NCBI GenBank assembly: GCA_012728465.1
Contig: JAAYFB010000408.1
Location: 1-7,978, forward strand
DNA length: 7,978 bases
Reading direction: 5' to 3'
From: Proteiniphilum sp.
Lineage (GTDB): Bacteria > Bacteroidota > Bacteroidia > Bacteroidales > Dysgonomonadaceae
The notes below the pieces were generated by a model. That model had not been told where the DNA came from, did no database searches, and saw only the letters and a list, made by a program, of their open reading frames with translations. Shown piece after piece: positions 1 to 5,624 of the stretch (positions are counted from its first letter, which is position 1; every line of letters begins with the position of its first letter). Both the position numbers and the translations under genes were made by a program.

Positions 1-1418
1 CATACAATCCTAAAGATGGTTTTAGACTGGTGCCTTCTGACAGCCTTATTCCGCATAAGCGTGGAGATTATTTCAGACAATGGCGTCCAGAGATTAGGAC
101 TACCAATGATATTTGGCAAGAGATTGTTAATGTGTCTCACTTACCAGGATTGACTTCAGCACCTAAGCTACAACCAATTGAAGCTCGACTAGTGATGCTT
201 TCAACGGGCATGCGTGCGCCGATGGGGTTAAAAGTTTCTGGTCCTGACCTAGAATCGATTGAGGAGGCAGGTAAGGTCCTTGAAGCGTCACTAAAGGATG
301 TTCCATCCATACTGCCATCAACTGTTTTTTATGATCGTTCAGTTGGTGCACCATATGTAGAAATAGATTTGAATAGGCAGAACATGGCTCGATTTGGCAT
401 CACTGTATCTGATTTGCAAGATGTAATAAGTGCAGCTATTGGAGGTGAGCCGTTGACAACTACGGTTGAGGGAAGAGAGCGTTATCCTGTTCGATTACGT
501 TATCCTCGTGAGTTGAGGGAAAATACTGAAGAGTTGGGCAAATTAATTATACCTACAGCCACAGGTGCACAAATACCATTGAGCGAAGTGGCAGACATAA
601 ACTATACTAAAGGTGCCCAAATGATTCAGAGCGAAAATACTTTCCTTATCGGATATGTAATTTTTGACAAAATAGATGGTGCAGCTGAGGTGGGTGTGGT
701 AAAAGAAGCCCAAAAAGTATTGAAGGATAAGATAGACTCGGGGGAGATTTCATTGCCAAATGGAGTGTCGTACACCTTTGCTGGTAACTACGAACAGCAA
801 GCACATGCAGCTAAGCGATTATTGATAGTAATACCAATCAGCCTTATTGTGATATTGCTTATTCTTTTCTTCCAGTTTAAGTCGCTTACAGCATCTTTAA
901 TTCACTTTTCGGGAGTGTTTGTGGCTTTTGCTGGAGGGTTCATATTATTATGGCTTTATGGAGAGCCTTGGTTTATGGATTTCTCCATTGCTGGCTCTAA
1001 TTTGAGAGAAATGTTTCAGATACACCCCATCAATTTAAGTATTGCGGTATGGGTAGGATTCATTGCACTGTTTGGTATTGCTACTGATGATGGAGTATTG
1101 ATGGGGACATATATTCATGATACATTCATTGAGCGTGATCCTCAAACAAAAGAGGATATTAGAGAGGCTGTTGTTTTTGCAGGATTAAAGAGGGTTCGTC
1201 CTGCTGTGATGACAACTGCAACTACACTAATTGCACTGCTTCCTGTGCTAACATCTACAGGTAAGGGTTCGGATATAATGATTCCGATGTCGATACCCAC
1301 ATTTGGAGGAATGATTATTCAGATGATGACAATGTTTGTTGTCCCCGTGATGCAGTGTATGTGGCGAGAGGCAGTAATAAGAAAAGAGGAAAAGAAACAG
1401 AACCCTAACTTAGTATAG
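1..1418 (+). CDS. cusA: CusA-type heavy-metal efflux RND pump, C-terminal part (5' truncated by window edge)
   Basis: This is the inner-membrane, proton-driven pump of a tripartite heavy-metal efflux (HME-RND) system, probably exporting Cu(I)/Ag(I) from periplasm or cytoplasm. The frame is open from base 3, so the GTG at 30 is internal and the true start lies upstream. The visible part corresponds to roughly the last 45% of a protein of about 1,050 residues. Counting from the GTG, residues 1-263 are the second periplasmic porter region, with LSTGMRAPMGLKVSG, GRERYPVRLRYPRELR and the YTFAGNYEQ segment before the membrane. Five hydrophobic segments follow (about 264-283, 289-309, 335-361, 389-408, 425-445), matching TM8-TM12. 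RVRPAVMTT and STGKGSDIM are typical of the family. The proton-relay acids of TM4 lie outside the window. Between TM9 and TM10 there is a longer loop than in E. coli CusA. The next gene begins 3 bp after the TAG. The Cu/Ag preference rests on the neighbours; a CzcA-like Zn/Co pump is less likely. Confidence 0.93.
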   Translation, partial: YNPKDGFRLVPSDSLIPHKRGDYFRQWRPEIRTTNDIWQEIVNVSHLPGLTSAPKLQPIEARLVMLSTGMRAPMGLKVSGPDLESIEEAGKVLEASLKDVPSILPSTVFYDRSVGAPYVEIDLNRQNMARFGITVSDLQDVISAAIGGEPLTTTVEGRERYPVRLRYPRELRENTEELGKLIIPTATGAQIPLSEVADINYTKGAQMIQSENTFLIGYVIFDKIDGAAEVGVVKEAQKVLKDKIDSGEISLPNGVSYTFAGNYEQQAHAAKRLLIVIPISLIVILLILFFQFKSLTASLIHFSGVFVAFAGGFILLWLYGEPWFMDFSIAGSNLREMFQIHPINLSIAVWVGFIALFGIATDDGVLMGTYIHDTFIERDPQTKEDIREAVVFAGLKRVRPAVMTTATTLIALLPVLTSTGKGSDIMIPMSIPTFGGMIIQMMTMFVVPVMQCMWREAVIRKEEKKQNPNLV

Positions 1419-1421
1419 TGT

Positions 1422-2726
1422 ATGAGAAATATAAAAACAATATATATAGCTACGCTGCTTGTTATGCTTGTGTCAGCAAGCAATATGGCGACAGCTCAAA
1501 ATGATTCTCTTGCACACTACTTGAAAGTAGCAGCCGAGAACAATCCAGGACTAAAAGCAGACTTCCTCGCATATAAAGCATCTCTGGAGAGAGTTCCACA
1601 AGCAGGGGCATTAGAAGACTTACAGTTGGAAATGGGCTTTTACGTTCAACCAATGGATATAATTGATGGCAGACAGGTAGCAGACTTTAGCCTCATGCAG
1701 ATGTTTCCATGGTTTGGAACAAAAAAAGCTGCACGAAGTGAAGCCGAGCATCAATCAAATGTAGTGTTTGAGCAGTTTAGAGAGTCACGCGACAATCTAT
1801 TTCTTGAAGTTTACTCCCAATGGTATGTATTATCTTCTTTGCAACAAAAGCTGCGTAATATTGATGAACATAAGAAATATTTAAAACAACTCGAGGAGCT
1901 TGCGGTATTTAAGTATTCATCTTCATCGGCTGATGCTTCAGGAACTAATAATATGTCGTCAACACTTCGCATTAGACTGGAGAGTGTGGAACTAGATAAT
2001 AGCAAAGAAACAGTATTGTCGGAAATAAGGGCTGAAAAAGCAAAATTCAACTCATTGCTCAACCGTCCGTCTGAGACTGTGGTGCATATTCCTGACACTA
2101 TTATTCAGAACCCATTTAATCTAAACGTTGCCTCTGCAATGGATGAGGTGTCTGCTAATAGTCCATCACTGGCTGTGATTAGTGCTGAATCGAATATGTT
2201 CGCAGCTAAAGCTATGTCAGACAAAAAGATGAGTATGCCAATGATAGGAGTCGGATTGCAGTATTCTTTGATAAGCAAAAGAATGCCTGGTGCAATACCT
2301 GTTAGTGATATGAATGGTATGGATATGATTATGCCTATGGTGTCGCTTTCGATACCTATTTACAGAAATAAGTATAAAGCGCAGCAACGTGAAAGTAAGC
2401 TGATGCGCGAGGCTAGTGCTGAAAGATACAATCAAACATACAATACTATTAAAGCAGAGCTGATTGGTATTAATCACCAACTTGATGATGCAGCTCGAAC
2501 AATATCGTTGTTGGAGAAGCAAACCGAGTTGGCAAACACGACTTATAATTTAGTAATTCAAGAGTATGCCACAGGCAAGAGTGATCTTGCAGATGTAATT
2601 CAGGTGCAACGACAGTTGCTAGATTATAAACTAAGAAAGTCGGATGCTATTGCACTCTACAACACAATGGTAGCTTCGGCACAGAGATTAATTTCATTTA
2701 ACGACAATACAAACAGCAATAAATAA
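1422..2726 (+). CDS. TolC/CusC-family outer-membrane efflux channel
   Basis: This 434-residue protein is the outer-membrane exit duct of the tripartite pump. It has a signal peptide (residues 1-25, hydrophobic core IATLLVMLVSAS, probable cleavage at ATA|Q). There is no lipobox Cys, so unlike E. coli CusC it is probably not lipidated. Two outer-membrane-efflux (OEP) repeats are visible: residues about 27-215 with long amphipathic helices and a FPWFGTKK turn, and about 235-425 with the PMVSLSIPIYRNKYKAQ strand-to-helix transition followed by coiled-coil helices (AELIGINHQLDDAARTISLL). This two-fold repeat is the normal TolC architecture. Residues 259-306 contain 11 methionines, including GMDMIMPM, which suggests contact with Cu(I)/Ag(I) through thioether ligands (inference). 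It starts 3 bp after the pump stop and ends 8 bp before the adaptor, so co-transcription is very likely. The order pump-channel-adaptor differs from cusCFBA of E. coli. The ATG lacks a Shine-Dalgarno sequence. Confidence 0.9.
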   Translation: MRNIKTIYIATLLVMLVSASNMATAQNDSLAHYLKVAAENNPGLKADFLAYKASLERVPQAGALEDLQLEMGFYVQPMDIIDGRQVADFSLMQMFPWFGTKKAARSEAEHQSNVVFEQFRESRDNLFLEVYSQWYVLSSLQQKLRNIDEHKKYLKQLEELAVFKYSSSSADASGTNNMSSTLRIRLESVELDNSKETVLSEIRAEKAKFNSLLNRPSETVVHIPDTIIQNPFNLNVASAMDEVSANSPSLAVISAESNMFAAKAMSDKKMSMPMIGVGLQYSLISKRMPGAIPVSDMNGMDMIMPMVSLSIPIYRNKYKAQQRESKLMREASAERYNQTYNTIKAELIGINHQLDDAARTISLLEKQTELANTTYNLVIQEYATGKSDLADVIQVQRQLLDYKLRKSDAIALYNTMVASAQRLISFNDNTNSNK

Positions 2727-2734
2727 TATAAGCC

Positions 2735-4291
2735 ATGGCTAAGAAAATAATATTGAACAAATACTTAAAGTACATTTTAATCCTAATTGCAGGATTATTC
2801 TTGGGATGGGTGTTTTTCGGAAACTCATCTCACAATCATGATGATACCTCACATTCTCATAGTCACACAGACGAGGATGTTGTGTGGACTTGCTCGATGC
2901 ATCCACAAATAAGATCGGACAAGCCAGGGCTTTGCCCTTTGTGTGCTATGGACTTGACTCCATTACGGTCATCAGGAGGAGGTGATGACCTAGTTCACCC
3001 CGATGCTATTCAGATTTCGCAAGATGCAATTGCATTGGCTAATATACAGACAACAACTGTGAGCCGTCAGCAACCAGTAAAAGATATACTCCTTTATGGA
3101 ACCATTCAGGTGGATGAGAGATTAACACAATCCCAAACTTCGCATATCAATGGGCGTATTGAGAAGCTTTTGGTAAACTTCACAGGCGAAACAGTGAGAG
3201 AGGGGCAAACTATTGCTTTAGTGTATTCGCCCGACTTGATGAATGCACAGCAAGAACTTATTGAGGCTTCGAAGATGGAATCAATTCAGCCTGCATTGCT
3301 ACAAGCTGCTAAAGAGAAGCTAAAGCTATGGAAGGTTACTGATGAGCAGATTGATGAATTTTTGAAATCGGGAACTACTAGTCCAGTTGTAGAAATAAAA
3401 GCTAACACTAATGGTGTGGTGGTGAGCAAGAATGTAAGTCAAGGTGATTACATCAATCAGGGAAGTAGCTTGATGGATGTTGCTAACTTGTCACAAGTGT
3501 GGGCAATGTTTGATGCTTACGAAGTTGACTTGCCATTCCTTAAAGTGGGCGATAAAATAGAATTTACACTGCAAGCAGTGCCTGGCAAAATATTCTCAGG
3601 ACAGATATCATTTATAGACCCATTGTTGGACAAAGATAGCCGAACCACAAAGGTGCGTGTGGTAACTTCCAATCAGGGAATGCAGTTGAAACCCGAGATG
3701 TATGCTTCTGCAAAAGTGGCTGCATCGCTTAGGCAATTTGATAATGAGATAGTGATTCCAAAGTCGGCAGTTTTGTGGACTGGTAAGCGATCGATCGTAT
3801 ATGTGAAACAGCCCGATACGGATATACCTGCATTTATGCTTCGCGAGGTGGATTTAGGGCCTGCTCTTGACGGCGCTTATGTAGTGCTTTCAGGCATAGA
3901 AGATGGTGAAGAGTTGGCTACCAATGGAGCATTTACGATAGATGCTACTGCACAGCTTGAGGGTAAGAGGAGCATGATGAATATGAATGACGATGATGGA
4001 AATATTATTGACCAATCAAAAACAAAAGGAACCCATGCTATGTTAAATGTGGGTGGCAGTTGCGAGATGTGTAAAGATAGAATCGAAAAGACGGCTAGGG
4101 GTATAAATGGTGTTCATGCAGCGGTGTGGGATTTGAAATCTAAAGAACTTCATCTTGATTTTGACGACAAAAAAGCTACCCTACAAGAGATAAGTAAGGC
4201 AATAGCTGCAGTAGGGCATGATACCAATTTGCATAAGGCCGAAGATAGTGTTTATCAGTCACTTCCTGCATGCTGCTTATATAGAGATTAA
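2735..4291 (+). CDS. cusB: CusB-type RND periplasmic adaptor with N-terminal metal-binding motif and C-terminal HMA domain
   Basis: This 518-residue membrane-fusion protein links pump and channel in the periplasm. Residues 9-29 form an N-terminal anchor or uncleaved signal segment (LKYILILIAGLFLGWVFF). Residues 33-48 are a His/Asp-rich linker (HNHDDTSHSHSHTDED). Residues 51-77 are a heavy-metal-binding motif WTCSMHPQIR...CPLCAMDLTPL with C53, H56, C67 and C70; family members usually have CGMDL where this has CAMDL. The lipoyl/barrel-sandwich halves lie around residues 115-170 (HINGRIEKLLVNFTGETV) and 217-250 (ANTNGVVVSKNVSQGDYI), with a short helical hairpin between. The beta-barrel and membrane-proximal domains run to about 410. 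After a Met/Asp-rich linker (MMNMNDDD), residues 434-518 are an HMA domain with GGSCEMCKDRI (C443, C446) and a tail LPACCLYR. The extra HMA domain is absent from E. coli CusB. It starts 8 bp after the channel gene. Metal specificity (Cu/Ag) is inferred from HMBD, HMA and Met-rich features. Confidence 0.93.
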   Translation: MAKKIILNKYLKYILILIAGLFLGWVFFGNSSHNHDDTSHSHSHTDEDVVWTCSMHPQIRSDKPGLCPLCAMDLTPLRSSGGGDDLVHPDAIQISQDAIALANIQTTTVSRQQPVKDILLYGTIQVDERLTQSQTSHINGRIEKLLVNFTGETVREGQTIALVYSPDLMNAQQELIEASKMESIQPALLQAAKEKLKLWKVTDEQIDEFLKSGTTSPVVEIKANTNGVVVSKNVSQGDYINQGSSLMDVANLSQVWAMFDAYEVDLPFLKVGDKIEFTLQAVPGKIFSGQISFIDPLLDKDSRTTKVRVVTSNQGMQLKPEMYASAKVAASLRQFDNEIVIPKSAVLWTGKRSIVYVKQPDTDIPAFMLREVDLGPALDGAYVVLSGIEDGEELATNGAFTIDATAQLEGKRSMMNMNDDDGNIIDQSKTKGTHAMLNVGGSCEMCKDRIEKTARGINGVHAAVWDLKSKELHLDFDDKKATLQEISKAIAAVGHDTNLHKAEDSVYQSLPACCLYRD

Positions 4292-4338
4292 AGAAATACA
4301 AAACAAGAAGTAAAATTAAATTTAAAAATTACAGAACA

Positions 4339-4728
4339 ATGAGAAAGTTATTATTCGTATCAATTATGGCAGTATCAGTTGCTTTTACTGCGTGTACTAG
4401 TGGTGCTAAAAACGAAAATAAAAACAATGCTAATGTTGAAACTACTGCAGAGGCTCCACAAGAGCAGCATGGATTGCTGGCAGTAGGTGGTAGTTGTGAC
4501 ATGTGTACCGATCGCATAATTAAAACAGTTAATGCTATTGAAGGTGTCACTTTATCTGAGTATGACTTGAAAAAACAGGAATTGCACTTACACTATGATG
4601 GTAGCAAAACCAATATTGATGCTATAAGCAAAGCTTTGGCTGCAGTAGGACACGATACAGAACTATATAAAGCAGAACAGAGTGTGTATGATGCACTACC
4701 AGGATGCTGTAAATATAGAGAAGCATAA
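4339..4728 (+). CDS. Small HMA-domain lipoprotein (putative periplasmic copper chaperone)
   Basis: This 129-residue protein has a lipoprotein signal peptide with lipobox FTAC, so Cys19 is the probable lipidated N-terminus. A low-complexity linker rich in Asn, Lys and Glu (residues 20-44) is followed by an HMA domain (residues 45-129) with GGSCDMCTDRI (C53, C56) and a tail LPGCCKYREA (C123, C124). HMA domains bind Cu(I) through the CxxC pair and pass it between partners. A membrane-tethered periplasmic version next to a Cus-type pump suggests a role like E. coli CusF, which is an unrelated fold; this is inference. The domain aligns without gaps to the C-terminus of the adaptor encoded upstream (50 of 84 residues identical), so one is probably a duplicate of the other. 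No terminator is visible in the 47-bp A-rich gap after the adaptor, and a strong terminator follows the lipoprotein, so it appears to be the last gene of the operon. There is no acidic stretch right after the Cys, so surface export is not suggested. Confidence 0.88.
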   Translation: MRKLLFVSIMAVSVAFTACTSGAKNENKNNANVETTAEAPQEQHGLLAVGGSCDMCTDRIIKTVNAIEGVTLSEYDLKKQELHLHYDGSKTNIDAISKALAAVGHDTELYKAEQSVYDALPGCCKYREA

Positions 4729-4739
4729 TCTTTTATTTT

Positions 4740-4751
4740 AGATTATAATCT
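4740..4751. repeat. 12-bp perfect palindrome after the lipoprotein gene
   Basis: AGATTATAATCT is its own reverse complement. It begins 12 bases after the lipoprotein stop codon and lies 16 bases before the terminator stem. A near-identical palindrome (TTAGATT-A-AATCTAA) sits in the same relative place at 7674-7688. Function unknown; it could be chance in AT-rich DNA. Confidence 0.5.
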
Positions 4752-4767
4752 GTATTATTTTTTTATT

Positions 4768-4815
4768 ATCCCCACCTTTGTAGTTATTATAACACATTGG
4801 TGGGGATTTTATTGT
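4768..4815 (+). terminator. Intrinsic terminator of the metal-efflux operon
   Basis: ATCCCCACC (4768-4776) pairs perfectly with GGTGGGGAT (4799-4807), a GC-rich 9-bp stem, and is followed by TTTATTGT. The 22-nt loop contains a smaller GTTAT/ATAAC pairing. It lies 40 bases after the lipoprotein stop. The U-tract is short, so termination may be incomplete. Confidence 0.75.
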
Positions 4816-4890
4816 AAGACTTCACATAGCGAAGTATCATCTCAAAATGAGCATAACTTAAAAACATATCCGAAAATGGCGTGCATTTTT

Positions 4891-5094
4891 GGAAATGGAT
4901 AAAACTCAACCCACATTCACACGTGCACAAAAGTAAATGAGAAAACATCAAATGTGGTTGATACAAACATTTTTGTGCATGAGCAAAAATGGTTTGCAAA
5001 ATGCCATTTCCATTTGTGCAAATGACTTTCTCATTCCAGAAATGCTACGCAAAAATGGGAATGTGTGAAAAACGAGCCCATTTTAACTATTTCC
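4891..5094. repeat. Degenerate long inverted repeat (possible decayed MITE or long-hairpin element)
   Basis: Matching blocks occur in mirrored order around a centre near 4979: CAAACATTTTTG (4964-4975) with CAAAAATGGTTTG (4984-4996, one inserted base); CAAATG (4949-4954) with CATTTG (5011-5016); AATGAGAAA (4936-4944) with TTTCTCATT (5027-5035); CACATTC (4912-4918) with GAATGTG (5059-5065); GGAAATGGATAAAA (4891-4904) with TTTTAACTATTTCC (5081-5094, 12 of 14 paired). A weaker continuation is AACATAT (4863-4869) with ATATGTT (5111-5117). The arms differ in length by insertions. The colinear order makes chance unlikely. No transposase, clear end sequence or target duplication was identified. Confidence 0.6.
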
Positions 5095-5212
5095 ACCCCG
5101 ACTTAACAAAATATGTTATCGTTTTTACTCATCCCGAAACGGAAATAGTCATAAATGGTTCACTTTTTATGTTTTTCTTCACAGAAACGTAAGAATTTGG
5201 ATGTGAAAAACT

Positions 5213-5230
5213 CTCGCAATTTTTTGCGAG
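5213..5230. repeat. Small perfect hairpin
   Basis: CTCGCAA (5213-5219) and TTGCGAG (5224-5230) form a 7-bp stem with a TTTT loop. On the plus strand it is followed by TAAAACC, which is no U-tract. Read on the minus strand it is followed by AGTTTTTC, so it would resemble a weak minus-strand terminator, but no minus-strand gene is present upstream of it. Confidence 0.5.
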
Positions 5231-5231
5231 T

Positions 5232-5330
5232 AAAACCTCGAATGATATTTAACACGCACATTTATTATTTACGTTAAATTTAAAGGTATTTTGTGTTTGC
5301 GTTAAGTTAATTTTTTAACATTGAGGTTTT
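5232..5330. repeat. Imperfect long stem-loop upstream of the aspA promoter candidate
   Basis: AAAACCTCGAATG (5232-5244) pairs with CATTGAGGTTTT (5319-5330) through 12 bp with one bulged G. Inside it, TTAAC-AC-GCA (5249-5258) can pair with TGCGTTAA (5298-5305). The right arm runs into the TTTTG that could be the -33 element of the next promoter, so the structure could influence promoter access. Function is unknown. Confidence 0.45.
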
Positions 5331-5356
5331 GTTCAAATAAAATCATTATATTTTTG
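5328..5356 (+). promoter_or_regulatory. Candidate Bacteroidota promoter upstream of aspA, inside an inverted repeat
   Basis: TTTG (5328-5331) and TATTTTTG (5349-5356), 17 bp apart, fit the -33 / TAnnTTTG -7 pattern. The 13-mer TTATATTTTTGTA (5346-5358) also occurs at the promoter of the DUF4332 gene (7180-7192). The -7 box is flanked exactly by ATCATTA (5342-5348) and TAATGAT (5357-5363), a perfect 7-bp inverted repeat. Transcription from here would give aspA a leader of about 260 nt. Confidence 0.5.
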
Positions 5357-5480
5357 TAATGATGTAAATTTTTTGAGCAGTTATTTTTTTGACTTTGATA
5401 GTCGCGAATTAATATTTTGTCTGATAAAATAAATATCTATTAGTTGACAAAATGATGTGAAAACCGCTACCCATAGAAGC

Positions 5481-5570
5481 ATGAAAAATGACACTTGATG
5501 AAAAATGAATTCAATAAGTAAGTACGATATTTTTTATTAATGGAAATAGTAGCATAAGTACTGAAAAATG
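5481..5570 (+). repeat. Short direct repeats (TGAAAAATG x3, ATAAGTA x2) before aspA
   Basis: ATGAAAAATGA occurs at 5481-5491 and 5498-5508, 17 bp apart, and the core TGAAAAATG recurs at 5562-5570. ATAAGTA occurs at 5514-5520 and 5554-5560. The last TGAAAAATG copy ends 3 bp before a second -7-like box at 5574. These could be regulator sites. The first two copies also start two tiny reading frames, MKNDT and MKNEFNK. No known regulator motif was recognised. Confidence 0.4.
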
Positions 5571-5573
5571 TGC

Positions 5574-5581
5574 TATTTTTG
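5574..5581 (+). promoter_or_regulatory. Second -7-like box close to aspA
   Basis: TATTTTTG fits the TAnnTTTG -7 consensus and would start a leader of about 35-40 nt before the ATG at 5625. There is no TTG at the expected -33 distance (sequence there is AATAGTAGCATAAG), so it would need an activator or may be chance. Confidence 0.35.
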
Positions 5582-5624
5582 GAAGTTAATTATAATCATC
5601 TGTAATAGAGATAAAAAAACAAAT

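Larger units (their letters stand above)
4729..5624. other. Long intergenic region with no convincing gene
   Basis: About 900 bp separates the efflux operon from aspA. Short open frames exist on both strands (minus 4787-4999, plus 4989-5192), but their products are rich in Phe, His and Cys, have no recognisable motif, and mirror each other because they run across the arms of an inverted repeat. No tRNA or rRNA is seen. What is visible: the operon terminator, a degenerate inverted repeat at 4891-5094, hairpins at 5213-5230 and 5232-5330, a promoter candidate at 5328-5356, an inverted repeat ATTTTGTC/GACAAAAT (5414-5421 / 5446-5453), and TGAAAAATG repeats at 5482-5570. Confidence 0.8.

Noticed and set aside
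30..32. GTG at 30 as the pump start
   Set aside because: The frame is open to the window edge and the sequence there is the middle of a CusA-type protein, so this is an internal codon.
1811..2098. 95-residue minus-strand frame inside the channel gene
   Set aside because: Ser/Leu-rich antisense shadow of a clear coding gene with no leader or motif; the same applies to minus-strand frames at 163-354, 1462-1653, 2217-2522, 4329-4550, 6296-6607 and 7243-7512.
4292..4338. Separate promoter for the HMA lipoprotein
   Set aside because: The 47-bp gap is A-rich but holds no TAnnTTTG box and no terminator precedes it, so co-transcription with the adaptor is simpler.
4773..4780. CACCTTTG in the operon terminator loop as a -7 promoter box
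   Set aside because: It misses the leading T of TAnnTTTG, there is no TTG at the right distance upstream, and no gene follows on that strand for over 800 bp.
4787..4999. 70-residue open frame on the minus strand
   Set aside because: It overlaps the efflux-operon terminator, has no family resemblance, and mirrors the plus-strand frame across the inverted repeat.
4989..5192. 67-residue open frame on the plus strand in the large intergenic region
   Set aside because: No recognisable motif, Phe/His/Cys-rich composition, no promoter or leader of the local type, and it runs along one arm of the inverted repeat.
4891..5570. CRISPR array from the repeated AAAATGG and TGAAAAATG words
   Set aside because: The repeats are 7-11 bases, irregularly spaced and partly inverted, with no uniform spacers and no cas genes.
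5568..5624. Upstream ATG as the aspA start (19 extra residues)
   Set aside because: The added stretch (MCYFWKLIIIIC...) has no counterpart in aspartases and overlaps a -7-like box; the ATG at 5625 gives the normal N-terminus.
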